Source: Stieleria sp. JC731 (GTDB lineage: Bacteria; Planctomycetota; Planctomycetia; Pirellulales; Pirellulaceae). From it: a stretch of 64,000 bases of DNA. This document shows positions 44,252 to 53,373 of this stretch, one piece after another. The DNA lies in NCBI RefSeq assembly GCF_020966635.1, contig NZ_JAJKFQ010000001.1:1488001-1552000 (forward strand). Direction: 5' to 3'. Below the pieces are notes generated by a model. That model ran no database searches. It saw only the letters and a list, made by a program, of their open reading frames with translations, and was not told the origin of the DNA. The translations under genes were made by a program, and so were the position numbers. Position 1 is the stretch's first letter; each line of letters opens with the position of its first letter.

Positions 44252-44854
44252 CTATCGCCCGAGCCAATCCGCAAGCCACGTTGGCAAGACAGCCTGCGTG
44301 ACGGGTGGCAGATAGTTCGACGCAAAGACGAAGCCGAACTGCAGCACGATCAGCACCAAGCAGGCCCACGCAAAGAATTGCTTGTGACGCGCCGACGCAC
44401 GATCGGATCCAAACAAAAGATGATCCAGAACGCTGCTTTGCCAGAATAGCAACATCCCAACGGCGAATAACTCGCAAGTGATCACGCCGGCGATCGTGTA
44501 ATAGACGTCCGGCCAGCTAAAGCCACGGCTAGGTATCGCCAGCTGACAGAACTCCAGGACCAGCAGCACCGTCAGCACGATTGCCAAGATAGACCGGCGA
44601 ATGATCGTGCATTGGTAGTGGGCCAATAGGCTTGCTGGGCCAACGCATATCAGCACCGCCATCACGTAGGTACGCAGGTTGTAGTTTTCGTCCAGCCATT
44701 GGACCCACGGGTCTGGAATTCCGACCAGATCAGCTGCGGTGGTGCTGGGCTTCAACAATGCGTACGCAGCAACGGCAAGGCTGCTAATGCACCACATCCA
44801 AGCCAATAGATATCGGTATCGCGGGAAGCGAGGTTTGCTATTGCGATCAGTCAT
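44252..44854 (-). CDS. VanZ-like membrane protein
   Basis: 200 residues with about five hydrophobic segments (YLLAWMWCISSLAVAAYALL, YVMAVLICVGPASLLA, SILAIVLTVLLVLEFCQLAI, VYYTIAGVITCELFAVGMLLFW, FFAWACLVLIVLQFGFVFA). The stretch LEFCQLAIPSRGFSWPDVYYTIAGV carries the VanZ hallmark: Glu-x-x-Gln, Pro-x-Arg, and Asp in the following helix. Members are often found with surface polysaccharide genes; their biochemical role is unsettled. It is the last gene of the cluster, 2 bases after the WcaI-like gene, and so is presumably co-transcribed. Confidence 0.75.
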   Translation of the reverse strand: MTDRNSKPRFPRYRYLLAWMWCISSLAVAAYALLKPSTTAADLVGIPDPWVQWLDENYNLRTYVMAVLICVGPASLLAHYQCTIIRRSILAIVLTVLLVLEFCQLAIPSRGFSWPDVYYTIAGVITCELFAVGMLLFWQSSVLDHLLFGSDRASARHKQFFAWACLVLIVLQFGFVFASNYLPPVTQAVLPTWLADWLGR

Positions 44855-44856
44855 GC

Positions 44857-46362
44857 CTAGGAAACGACTCGCGACGCGGTAGAAGGATTAGAGTCTTGCC
44901 CGATCGACGTCGTTCGGACTCTCGATTGGCGTTCACGAGTTTGGTTCGGTTCTTCAAACTTTGGTGATACCAACGTCAGTTCACTTTGGAACCCGGCTAG
45001 CTGTTGAAGCTCTCTTTCGAAGCGGGACAAAACGGCAGAGCGACTGAGATGGTTGACCGCGTAGCGTCTGCCAGCGCGGCCGAATTCGATCCTTTCGTCT
45101 TCCGATTCGGCAAGCCGCACGACTGCCTCGGCGAATGCTTGGGTGTCGTCTGGAGCGACGACTAAGCCTTTGCCGCTAACCACATCCGCGATTTGAGTGC
45201 CTGGCGCGGCGCAGGCAACGATGGGACGTCCCGTTGCCAACATGCCGGTCAATTTCGAAGGCATGACTAGGTCGGCCGCACCGGCTCGTTGTGGAAGAAG
45301 ATGAATGTCAGCGCAATTCATCAATTCGTTGAATCGCGAAAGCGGTTGCACCGGAAGCCAATGCAGGTTCTTGATTCCTGCAGACTGTTTCAGCAGCTGT
45401 TCGTGAGAAGCCCCGGTCCCGCAGATTACAAAGCAAAGGTCATCACGATCGGCATGCATGCGTGCCGTTTCGATGATGATTTCCAAGCCTTGCTTCGCCC
45501 CGATGTTGCCAGCGTACATGGCGATGCATCGGTCCGATGGCAAGCCGAACTGTCGGCGGATTTCTGTGATCGATGTTGTGGCGTTTGTCATCGGCGGTTC
45601 AGCCGCATCGATACGCAAGGCATTGGACGTTCCTGCAATCGCAGAAGGAACTGTGGAGCGAATGAAATCGCCGCCTGTTTCAACGCTATCGTCGAGAGGC
45701 TTCATCACTTCGCAGTCCACCCAATTGGGAAGCAATGTCGCGTCGTTCTCTGAGACACCCTTTTGAATGAGCTTGAAAACCATGTTGGGTGAAATGCTGG
45801 AGACCTTCTTGAATCGACGCATCAAGAAGCCTTCAGCGGCCAGAACCAGCCGTTTCAGCAAGGGCTGTTTCAGAATGCCAAGCTCGAAAGCGGCATCGAT
45901 TTCAAAATCTTGGACGTGCAACCAAGACTTCGCACCCGAGACTGTCGACGCGATCAATGTCGCTGGCATGCAGAACGCCGCAGGCTCCACCGTCATCACG
46001 ATGTCATACCGTTTTCGGATGGCTTTCCAAAGGACAACCGGAAAGCTTGACAAGGCGAATGAAGCCAAGTGCAAGATGCGTTTGGCGCCGCTGGCATTTT
46101 GCGGGACCCACAATGGGCATCGGTTGATAGTGATAGAGCCTTCGGTGGTTTCGCCAAGCTCTGTCTTGTAAGCCCACGATTTGTATCCTTGTCCGACTTT
46201 CCAATGCGGATAGTAGGGCGGCGATGTGACCACCGTGACGTGATGCCCCTGTGCGGCAAGAAACTCAACCATCTCTCCCGAATACTTTCCGATTCCAATT
46301 TCCTCGGGCGAGTAGTTCAGACCGTATAAAAGGATATTCACTGGGGTATCTCGTTGGGGCAA
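44857..46362 (-). CDS. wcaI: WcaI-like glycosyltransferase (GT4 family)
   Basis: 501 residues, GT-B fold. The N-terminal part (ILLYGLNYSPEEIGIGKYSG, EMVEFLAAQGHHVTVVTSPP, YYPHWKVGQGYKSWAYK) is strikingly like E. coli WcaI of colanic acid synthesis. The C-terminal GT4 part has MYAGNIGAKQGLEIIIETA, LPVQPLSRFNELMNCADIHLLPQ and a nucleotide-sugar-binding PSKLTGMLATGRPIVACA. A poorly conserved tail of about 45 residues is added. There is an insertion of about 40 residues in the middle (after VDCEVMKPL). It overlaps the WcaF-like gene by 25 bases, which supports joint function. The donor and acceptor sugars cannot be told from sequence. Confidence 0.85.
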   Translation of the reverse strand: MPQRDTPVNILLYGLNYSPEEIGIGKYSGEMVEFLAAQGHHVTVVTSPPYYPHWKVGQGYKSWAYKTELGETTEGSITINRCPLWVPQNASGAKRILHLASFALSSFPVVLWKAIRKRYDIVMTVEPAAFCMPATLIASTVSGAKSWLHVQDFEIDAAFELGILKQPLLKRLVLAAEGFLMRRFKKVSSISPNMVFKLIQKGVSENDATLLPNWVDCEVMKPLDDSVETGGDFIRSTVPSAIAGTSNALRIDAAEPPMTNATTSITEIRRQFGLPSDRCIAMYAGNIGAKQGLEIIIETARMHADRDDLCFVICGTGASHEQLLKQSAGIKNLHWLPVQPLSRFNELMNCADIHLLPQRAGAADLVMPSKLTGMLATGRPIVACAAPGTQIADVVSGKGLVVAPDDTQAFAEAVVRLAESEDERIEFGRAGRRYAVNHLSRSAVLSRFERELQQLAGFQSELTLVSPKFEEPNQTRERQSRVRTTSIGQDSNPSTASRVVS

Positions 46363-46979
46363 GTCAACCGTGCTGTGTCGCTAGTAAGATCGTGGTGATC
46401 GTCGGGACGCTGTCGGTTCGGCCAGCGTGGCTTGATCGCCTGACAGGGATTGCCGCGGCAAATCATGGATCCTGGCAAGTCGCTGGTGACAACACTGCCC
46501 GCGACAATGACTGCGTATTGTTCAATCGCGACGTTCGGTCCGACAAAGCACTGTGCTCCGACCCATGCGCCGTCGTGAATCGTGATCGGTCCATTGCGGT
46601 AGGAAAACGTCGGGTCACGAAAATCGTGATTGCCTCCACATAGAAAGCTTCGTTGCGACAGGCAGACGTTGTTACCCAATTGAATCGGTTCGAAATTCAG
46701 GATGAAGACTTCTTCGCCAATCCAGCAGTGATCGCCGATTGTCAGTTTCCATGGAAAGTGAATATTGACTCGCGGCTTGATCACGATTCCCTCGCCAAGT
46801 TTGGCCCCAAAGGTTCGCAGGATGAACCGCTTTAGTGCGTTTGGCCACGGCAAGGGACTAAGGAAAAACAGACACTTCAGCAGATACCAAAGTATCTCGA
46901 CGGGGCGCGAGACGCCTCGGTCGAGTCCAACTTTGGCATCAAATTGATCCAGCCTTTGTCGAGGTTCGGGGGCAAGCAT
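46338..46979 (-). CDS. wcaF: WcaF-like acetyltransferase (hexapeptide repeat)
   Basis: 213 residues from the start at 46979 (MLAPEPRQRLDQFDAKVG), which gives a length and beginning like WcaF of colanic acid synthesis. In-frame starts at 47048 and 47168 would run into the upstream gene. The sequence FGAKLGEGIVIKPRVNIHFP, WKLTIGDHCWIGEEVFILN, GNHDFRDPTFSYRNGPI and MICRGNPCQAIKPR follows WcaF almost motif by motif, with left-handed beta-helix hexapeptide repeats in between. It should transfer an acetyl group from acetyl-CoA to a sugar of the growing repeat unit. The C-terminal 25 residues are not conserved. It sits between two glycosyltransferase genes, 10 bases after the first. Confidence 0.87.
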   Translation of the reverse strand: MLAPEPRQRLDQFDAKVGLDRGVSRPVEILWYLLKCLFFLSPLPWPNALKRFILRTFGAKLGEGIVIKPRVNIHFPWKLTIGDHCWIGEEVFILNFEPIQLGNNVCLSQRSFLCGGNHDFRDPTFSYRNGPITIHDGAWVGAQCFVGPNVAIEQYAVIVAGSVVTSDLPGSMICRGNPCQAIKPRWPNRQRPDDHHDLTSDTARLTCPNEIPQ

Positions 46980-46989
46980 TTCGGTCCGG

Positions 46990-48285
46990 CTATTGGATGG
47001 CTTCGTAGAACTTTGCGGCGGCTCGGTCGACGGCGAAATGTTGTTCATAGCAAGCCGTCGCGGCATCGCTGTATTTTTCGCGGACGGTCGGCAGCAACCC
47101 CAACCAGCGTTCCAACGTTTGGCAAGTGCCATCGAATGTGTCCGCCGAGACCATTCCGGCACGTGCATTTTTAATTTCGACGCAAATGTTGACTTGGTCA
47201 GAAATCAAAACCGGAGCCCCACACGCCAACGCTTCAGCCACCGCGATACCAAAGTTCTCCTGATGACTAGGCAGCACGAATGCTTGGCAACCATAGAACG
47301 CGCCCCACTTGGCATCGCCCTTGAGCATCCCGGTAAAAATCACCGCCGGTTGGCCTGAATCGGTACTGCCGTCGTGTTGAAGACCTAGTTCAGCAACGAG
47401 TGCCTTCATTTGTTTGGCGTAATAGGAATCGTCGGGGCCCGCGACAACCAGTGCCGGAACCGATCGTCCTGGTTCCAGTCCAGAGGTAACTTTGGCGTAT
47501 GCGCGAATCAAAAGATCAATCCCTTTCTTGGGATCGATACGGCTGAGGTACAGCAGGTATTGTCGGTCTTTCAGTTGAGGACAACGTTTGCGAAATGCGG
47601 CGTCCATTTCCCATGTCGAATCGGGTGGCTTAGGAATGCCATATCCGACATCGATTTCACACTTCGGTCGATAAGGACGAAAAGGGATTCGCGCCAGTTC
47701 CAACTCACGGTGGCAAGTAAACAACACGCCGTCGCTATCGGAAATAACCCGATGTTCGATCAGTTTCCAGTAAACCCAATTGCGAATCGCTTTTAGACGT
47801 CTCGAGGGATCACGCTGAAACCACGGGTCCAGCATCCCATGCGGCATTGCGAAGACTTTGGGAAGTGTCTTGCCGTCAGCCTGTTTTCGAAGTGATTGGA
47901 TTGCTTTGATCGTAGCAATCGATTGATAGAGCCAGTCGCCGTGAATCACGATCACGTCATAGTTGCTGGCGTTTCTTTCCAGCCAAGGACGATAGGCACC
48001 GTTGTACGACCAAGGCCCTTTTCCCGGACCTAGGCAATGGACGGGAAATGGATCCAGCGAAGAAAAGTCGTTGTTGGGTTCGTCGAAGGAAATCACTTCA
48101 CTTTGGGATCCCAGTTGATCCATCGCTGGGATCAAGTTGCGTACACCCTGACAGGGTCCGCCATATGACGGATTCATCGTAGGAATCACATGTAGCACGC
48201 GTGGCGATTGGCGGTCGCTTGGCTGGTGAGCTGACTGCTCGTGCGTGGTGACCGCATTCGGGTGATCAGACAATGAAACCGACAT
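46990..48285 (-). CDS. Glycosyltransferase, GT4 family
   Basis: 431 residues from 48285 (MSVSLSDHPNAVTTHEQ); the longer frame to 48330 overlaps the previous gene more. GT-B fold with VLHVIPTMNPSYGGPCQGVRNL at the N-terminal nucleotide fold. The C-terminal GT4 domain has LYLSRIDPKKGIDLLIRAYAKV, VVAGPDDSYYAKQM, VIFTGMLKGDAKWGAFYGC and FVLPSHQENFGIAVAEALACGAPVLISD, with the E-x7-E motif (ENFGIAVAE). Retaining transferase of unknown sugar specificity, acting in the cytoplasm on lipid-linked intermediates. It lies in the cluster between two acyltransferase genes. Confidence 0.9.
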   Translation of the reverse strand: MSVSLSDHPNAVTTHEQSAHQPSDRQSPRVLHVIPTMNPSYGGPCQGVRNLIPAMDQLGSQSEVISFDEPNNDFSSLDPFPVHCLGPGKGPWSYNGAYRPWLERNASNYDVIVIHGDWLYQSIATIKAIQSLRKQADGKTLPKVFAMPHGMLDPWFQRDPSRRLKAIRNWVYWKLIEHRVISDSDGVLFTCHRELELARIPFRPYRPKCEIDVGYGIPKPPDSTWEMDAAFRKRCPQLKDRQYLLYLSRIDPKKGIDLLIRAYAKVTSGLEPGRSVPALVVAGPDDSYYAKQMKALVAELGLQHDGSTDSGQPAVIFTGMLKGDAKWGAFYGCQAFVLPSHQENFGIAVAEALACGAPVLISDQVNICVEIKNARAGMVSADTFDGTCQTLERWLGLLPTVREKYSDAATACYEQHFAVDRAAAKFYEAIQ

Positions 48286-48943
48286 CTCGCGAAAAATACT
48301 TGGATTCTTGAGGAAGATCTTTAACTGCACGGGCGGGCACGCCGGCGTACAACGTAAACGTCTTATCGAAAGGCTTGTTCAACAGCGAACACGCACCCAG
48401 GACCGAGTAGTCGGGAAGCGAAGCTCCACCAAGGATCACGGTTTTGGTTCCGATAAAGCAGTAGTTACCGATCTGAATCGGGTGGCTCGCTTGACGACAC
48501 ACATGGATATCAACAGAGTGCGTCAGCAACTGCGACTGGTAGCCGGCGATCGTGACGAAGTCACCAATCACGATCGAGCTTGTGCAGTCAAGATGATGGT
48601 TCTTTGTGATCGCCGAATGACGTCCGATGATCAGTTCACTACGGCGATCGGCTTGGTCAGCGAAATGTTGACTGGATGTTCCAGTAGGAAAACCGGTAAT
48701 CCAATTACGTCGTCCGATGGATGAGTGGCTTCCGATTTCAACGCGGTCCAAGTTAATCGCCACCACGAAAGGCCCGATCCTTGAGTGTTCGTCCATGACC
48801 AACGTTTTAGGATAAACCCAGGAAAGCCGAATTCGTGCGGTGGGTGCAATGCGGTAGCCGAACAGTTTTTCCAGGATAGGGCGGCGGATTGCCCATGGCA
48901 GCACGAGCAATGCGAACCTAAGAATCAACCGAACAAACCGCAT
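48266..48943 (-). CDS. Hexapeptide-repeat acyltransferase
   Basis: 225 residues. A hydrophobic N-terminus (LILRFALLVLPWAIRRPIL) is followed by imperfect hexapeptide repeats of a left-handed beta-helix (MDEHSRIGPFVVAINLDRVEIGSHSSIG, then QIGNYCFIGTKTVILGGASLPDYSVLGACSLL) and a C-terminal LYAGVPARAVKDLP, common in sugar O-acetyltransferases. HSVDIHVCRQASHPIQIG carries likely active-site histidines. The acyl donor and target are unknown. It overlaps the next gene by about 20 bases and follows the previous one by a single base, so translation is probably coupled. Confidence 0.85.
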   Translation of the reverse strand: MRFVRLILRFALLVLPWAIRRPILEKLFGYRIAPTARIRLSWVYPKTLVMDEHSRIGPFVVAINLDRVEIGSHSSIGRRNWITGFPTGTSSQHFADQADRRSELIIGRHSAITKNHHLDCTSSIVIGDFVTIAGYQSQLLTHSVDIHVCRQASHPIQIGNYCFIGTKTVILGGASLPDYSVLGACSLLNKPFDKTFTLYAGVPARAVKDLPQESKYFSRDVGFIV

Positions 48944-48944
48944 C

Positions 48945-50195
48945 TCACTCAGCCATCATTTGGACGTAGGCATCGATCATCGCTTTCGAAGTGAAACGCT
49001 TCAAGTTTTCATATCCTTGATCAATCACCTTTTGGCGGGCTTTGGGCTCTTGAATCGACATCAGTTGGTCAGCGAATTCGCCAGGCTCATTTGGATCGGC
49101 ATGCAACGCCGACGCTCCACTGACTTCCGGCATCGGTGCGACGTTGCTTGCGATGACAGGTGCACCGCAGGCTTGAGCTTCGATAACCGGCCATCCAAAT
49201 CCCTCCGAAAAAGAAGGGAAAATGAATGCTTCACAGCTTGAGTACAACGCCAGCAAGAGTTGATGGTCGGGCTTGGAAATCTCGACGATGCGATCTTCTA
49301 AGCCAAGTTCTTTGGCTCGTTCCCACAAGCGATCATCGACTGGGGCACCTGCAAAGCAAATTTTTCCATCCCAGCGATCACCCAATCGGCCGACCATATT
49401 CAGTAGCATCTCGCGGTTTTTCCGCGGCAGTGATGATCCAAGATGCATGATGAATCGACTGGATTGCCGCTCTGTGTGTTCCGCAGGATCTGCCAAATCC
49501 GCTTCCTCTTCACAAGGTCGCAAGCCATAGGGATCAAGCAGCTTTCGCCGCTGCGAAGTCGGCGCCGGATAAAAATTGTTGTTCAAGGCAAGATGGATGA
49601 CTTGCCAACGGTCCGTACTTACCGTCGGGTTGAACTCATAAAGGTGGCTCATTGTCTGATGCGAAACCGCTACCAGACGATCCGCACGGAGTAGATTGTT
49701 TTTAATCCAACGTTGAAGCAGACGCCCAAACCGAGACGTGTGGCAGTATGTATCGGAGTACCCTTCGGCTGCCCGGACAGCCAAGACATCATGGCACGTG
49801 ATCGATGTGTTTTTGCTGGGTAGAACTTTCAGATAAGGAGAGTTCGAGTGATCGCAAACATGGAAATGTGCTTTGCGATTCAAGCGGCTTCGAAAGTACA
49901 CGAGCGCGGGATAGCACAGCCACTTGTCACAGTATCCAAGCCACTTGCCGACGCCGGATGTGGTTCGCCCAGCGATGCGTCCCAAAATCGAAACCGGTCG
50001 CCAATGCTGGACCTCGATTCCACGATCGGCAAGCTCGCGATGCAGCAATACCGCAAACCGTTCCATGCTTTCTTGTTGATCTGGAAGGTAGTTTCCAACC
50101 AGGACCACGTGCGAGGGAGCTTGTGCCGGAGAAGAGGCTGGTACAGAAGCGGAACTTTCAATCCGCTCAACGGTATGTTCTTCCAGAGCAATCAC
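48945..50195 (-). CDS. Glycosyltransferase, GT4 family
   Basis: 416 residues, GT-B fold. The N-terminal half has VVLVGNYLPDQQESMERFAV, HFHVCDHSNSPYL and CHDVLAV, as in mannosyl- or rhamnosyltransferases that act early in surface polymers. The C-terminal half has RFIMHLGSSLPRKNREMLLNM, LLALYSSCEAFIFPSFSEGFGWPVIEAQACGAPVIASN with the GT4 E-x7-E motif, and EVSGASALHADPN. Sugar specificity is unknown. It starts a run of closely packed genes after a 205-base gap behind the polymerase, and may have an internal promoter there. Confidence 0.9.
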   Translation of the reverse strand: MIALEEHTVERIESSASVPASSPAQAPSHVVLVGNYLPDQQESMERFAVLLHRELADRGIEVQHWRPVSILGRIAGRTTSGVGKWLGYCDKWLCYPALVYFRSRLNRKAHFHVCDHSNSPYLKVLPSKNTSITCHDVLAVRAAEGYSDTYCHTSRFGRLLQRWIKNNLLRADRLVAVSHQTMSHLYEFNPTVSTDRWQVIHLALNNNFYPAPTSQRRKLLDPYGLRPCEEEADLADPAEHTERQSSRFIMHLGSSLPRKNREMLLNMVGRLGDRWDGKICFAGAPVDDRLWERAKELGLEDRIVEISKPDHQLLLALYSSCEAFIFPSFSEGFGWPVIEAQACGAPVIASNVAPMPEVSGASALHADPNEPGEFADQLMSIQEPKARQKVIDQGYENLKRFTSKAMIDAYVQMMAE

Positions 50196-50400
50196 AGAAT
50201 CGTGCTATCGATATCAAATCGGGTTGGGGATGTGCCAATCGTTAGCGACAGGCACGTCAGAATCAATCCGCACTTTTAGCGAACTTGATTTAGGGGCGAC
50301 CGCTTTGTCGCAGACCGATTGAAAGGACAATGGTCGCCCTTTGCAAAAATCGATCTCAGTCAGGCGTCTTGAACACCAAAGAGGAATCGTCTGTGCAAAG

Positions 50401-51756
50401 CTAAGCGTGACTTGGCGTCGAGGGCTTCAGTGCGGCTATGACAAGGCCCAGAACCAACGCGTGGAAACCAAGTGCCGTGGGTTGCGCCCACCCACCCTGG
50501 GCGATGATCAGCAAAGCAAAGCTCATGATCATCCAGGCTAGCGGCGAACCTTTGCTGATCTGGATGAACGATAGCCACAGCAGGTGTAGTGCGAGAACAC
50601 AGCGCAAGAACACGAGCGAAACGCCTAGGAACGGGCCGATCTCACTGATCGTTCGGCCCCATTCGGCTTCGGCGAGAACGAACTGAACTTTGCCAGTGGC
50701 TAACTTCGCCCCAACGTTTGTTCCCAGACCAAGGCCCGCGCCGAAAATCGCTTTGTCAGTTGAATTGGCAACCGCCGTGATCATCCCCCCGAGGAATCGA
50801 TCACCCAGCGTTCCCTCAAGGCCACCTTCGGCTTTCGAGGCGGAGGTGAACCGCGTGGTCAGGACTTCGATAGCAGTTTGAAAGACAGGCGTCATCGCAA
50901 GGACACCGATGCCAAGTCCAATCCCGATCAATGCCGGGAATAGCATCTTCGCATACTTTGGCCGACGAACCGCAACCATGGTGGTGAAGCAAATCGTGAT
51001 GAAGACTTGGAAAACAAGTGCACGACTGATCGAAATAGGAATCGACGCGATCAATGCGATTGTCGCACCGAGCAGCACAAGCCGATTTGTCTGGCGAGGT
51101 TCAAGCCAGAAGTAAAAGATAAAAGCGCTGGATAGACTTAGGAACAGTGTCAGTCCGTTTGTGAACGAGAAAGTTCCGGGCGGGCGGAAGTAGCCCATCG
51201 CACCGTCGAATCCCGCTCCTTCCATGTCTCCGCCGACACCGCGGTTGACCCATGCGGATTGCGGGCTGATGAACTGGAATCCGGCAAGGATCACCATGAA
51301 GATCGTGATCCATAAAAAGACCTCACCAAGCTTGATGACATCCTGACGACTGAAGACCTTTCCGATCACAAATGCGAATGGAAAATGCACCAGCATCAAG
51401 CGGGCACCATACGCGGCGACAAAGGGATGGCCGTGCCCGGAAAAGACGGCCCCTATCGTGGCGATGACTCCGATCAAAACGACAGTCACCACATAGGTAT
51501 TAACCGGCAAAAGACGGTGCCGGCCGGCCAGCAGGATCACACCAAGGGCAATCGGATCACGGATCACTAGCAACGGAGTTGCCAATCCGGGGAGGAACCA
51601 TTTCCGCAACGCTCCTTCGAAAATCAGCAGCAGCACATAAGCCCAGATCCCGTAGCGAATCAGTCGAACGCCGGACGTGTCCAGTGGAGACGTTAGTGCT
51701 GAGCAGTCGCGAAGGCTGCTTACCGATGAATGCGAAGGAATACTTATTTCCGACAT
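50401..51756 (-). CDS. O-antigen ligase/polymerase-like membrane protein (Wzy-like)
   Basis: 451 residues with about ten to twelve hydrophobic segments, for example IWAYVLLLIFEGALRKWF, VITVVLIGVIATIGAVF-like, LTLFLSLSSAFIFYFWLE, LVLLGATIALIASIPISIS and FPALIGIGLGIGVLAMTPVF. Between the last segments is a periplasmic loop (FTSASKAEGGLEGTLGDRFLGG) followed by FGAGLGLGTNVGAKLATGK, the Wzy/WaaL-type loop pattern. In a cluster with a flippase and an initiating transferase, it most likely polymerises repeat units in the periplasm. A ligase role cannot be excluded, because Wzy and WaaL proteins are hard to tell apart. The gene is flanked by gaps of 205 and 125 bases. Confidence 0.8.
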   Translation of the reverse strand: MSEISIPSHSSVSSLRDCSALTSPLDTSGVRLIRYGIWAYVLLLIFEGALRKWFLPGLATPLLVIRDPIALGVILLAGRHRLLPVNTYVVTVVLIGVIATIGAVFSGHGHPFVAAYGARLMLVHFPFAFVIGKVFSRQDVIKLGEVFLWITIFMVILAGFQFISPQSAWVNRGVGGDMEGAGFDGAMGYFRPPGTFSFTNGLTLFLSLSSAFIFYFWLEPRQTNRLVLLGATIALIASIPISISRALVFQVFITICFTTMVAVRRPKYAKMLFPALIGIGLGIGVLAMTPVFQTAIEVLTTRFTSASKAEGGLEGTLGDRFLGGMITAVANSTDKAIFGAGLGLGTNVGAKLATGKVQFVLAEAEWGRTISEIGPFLGVSLVFLRCVLALHLLWLSFIQISKGSPLAWMIMSFALLIIAQGGWAQPTALGFHALVLGLVIAALKPSTPSHA

Positions 51757-51881
51757 CGACGATTAGGAACGAGTGTCCGCTTTCATATCGCGGAAACAGA
51801 TCAAAGCAGAATGTTGAAGACGATTGCTTTGAGACATTGTCTCAATTTCACGATCAAAGAATCTGTGATCGAAAGCCGACG

Positions 51882-53135
51882 CTATGCGGCTTGTCGGTCC
51901 GTTTTCAGGAACTGTTGGATGCTCGCTGCCAACTCGTCGCCGTAACGATGCCAAGGCCTTGCGATAGCGGATTGGCGTGCCTGTTCGCCCACAGTCGCGA
52001 CGAGGTCAGGTTTGTCCAAAAGTTCTTGAATCTGATTCCGCAACGAATCCGTGGATCCGGCAGAAACGATCCAGCCGTTTCTACCATGCTCGATCAAGTC
52101 TGGGCCAGCCGTTCGGTTGGTCGTAATTACGGCTGTCCCTTGCGACATCGCTTCGGTGATGACAAGACCGAAGCCTTCGAACAGAGAGGGAAACAACAGC
52201 ACGTCGTGCTGCCGCATCAGTTCGATCACGTGTTGGTGCGGCAGGGATGGGATCCAGCGACAGCGTCGCAAAGCTGCATTCAATGCTTTGCAGTCTTGGA
52301 CCATCGGTTTACCCACGATGGTCAGTTCGACTTCAGTTCCGAGTTGTTCGAGCGCAGCAAACATGTCAGCGATACCTTTACGCTGTGACAGTCCGCCGAC
52401 AAACAGAAGCTTTAGTTTTCTCTTTTGAACACCGTCGTAGTCACGCGGGGCTTCTGCGGGAGGAAAGCCGTAGGGGATCACTTCGATCGGCGCCAGTGGC
52501 CCGTCAAAGTTTTCGAGCGTCTTTTTGGTGAACTGGCTCGCGACATAGATACGGTCTGCCAACCGAAGTTCTTCATCTTTGTAGGCGAGCTTTGTCGGTG
52601 AGTCACGCAAGCTTGTGATTGTACTGGCCCACTCCGGCCATCGCTTGGCTTCTTCGGAAAGAAGCATTCGCTGTGTTTTCCAGTATCCGATAGGCAGATC
52701 ATAAATGCACCGGACTCCGTTCTGGCGAGCAGTGCGGAACGACTCCAGTGCGCCATCTTCGTAGGCATAGACGGCTTCACCGCGCCCTTTGCGAATCGAT
52801 CGTGCCACACGTCGGTCAATGTCACGATAGACGGCTTCAATTGAGAAGACGCCTTGCTCACGACGCGTTAGGTATTTCAAGTTCGCTTTCGAAGCGAGGA
52901 TGCGACCGAGTTCACGAATCGCACGATGTCGAGTGTGTTTTCGAGCCTGTTCATCAAAGCATCGTCGTTTCAATTCGCCACACATGGGCAGCGATGAAAG
53001 CCGAGACCAAAGGTTGCCCGAATACATTGCCACCGAAGTATGAAATTCACTTAGGATCGATGCTTCGCAGAGACCAGTCAGCGCTGCGCGGGAATTTGCG
53101 TTTCCGGTTGGGTGTGCGAAAACGATTTTATTCAT
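51882..53135 (-). CDS. Glycosyltransferase, GT4 family
   Basis: 417 residues from the start at 53135 (MNKIVFAHPTGNANSRAALTG); the open frame continues upstream to 53291 but those 52 residues are unlikely. The N-terminal domain has AALTGLCEASILSEFHTSVAM. The C-terminal GT4 domain has KLKLLFVGGLSQRKGIADMF, ALEQLGTEVELTIVG, HQHVIELMRQHDVLLFPSLFEGFGLVITEAMSQGTAVITTN with the E-x7-E motif, and a GPDLIEHGRNGWIV closing loop. Similar proteins occur in planctomycete polysaccharide clusters. Specificity unknown. A 238-base gap separates it from the upstream acyltransferase, so a separate promoter is possible. Confidence 0.9.
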   Translation of the reverse strand: MNKIVFAHPTGNANSRAALTGLCEASILSEFHTSVAMYSGNLWSRLSSLPMCGELKRRCFDEQARKHTRHRAIRELGRILASKANLKYLTRREQGVFSIEAVYRDIDRRVARSIRKGRGEAVYAYEDGALESFRTARQNGVRCIYDLPIGYWKTQRMLLSEEAKRWPEWASTITSLRDSPTKLAYKDEELRLADRIYVASQFTKKTLENFDGPLAPIEVIPYGFPPAEAPRDYDGVQKRKLKLLFVGGLSQRKGIADMFAALEQLGTEVELTIVGKPMVQDCKALNAALRRCRWIPSLPHQHVIELMRQHDVLLFPSLFEGFGLVITEAMSQGTAVITTNRTAGPDLIEHGRNGWIVSAGSTDSLRNQIQELLDKPDLVATVGEQARQSAIARPWHRYGDELAASIQQFLKTDRQAA

Positions 53136-53373
53136 CGTTGAGTTTGAATACTCCAAGACTCTTGTTTTGAGCTGCAGTGATGATTTGGTTCTAAATGCGT
53201 CGGTGCTTTGTCGCCGGCTCGAAAACCAGCCAGAATCGCGACGTGAGGCTGGTGACAATGGAACAAACTGGCTGTCGAAATTTTGGCTCATCGCAATCAG
53301 AAGAAACGATCCGCTACACGCAATCAGCTAACAGTTTGACTCGAGTCACATTGATACATCATGGGAGTCAAAG

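Noticed and set aside
50294-50339. Inverted repeat GGGCGACC...GGTCGCCC in the gap inside the polysaccharide cluster, as a possible terminator.
   Set aside because: The loop is 30 bases and no T-run follows on the minus strand; kept only as a possible weak attenuator.
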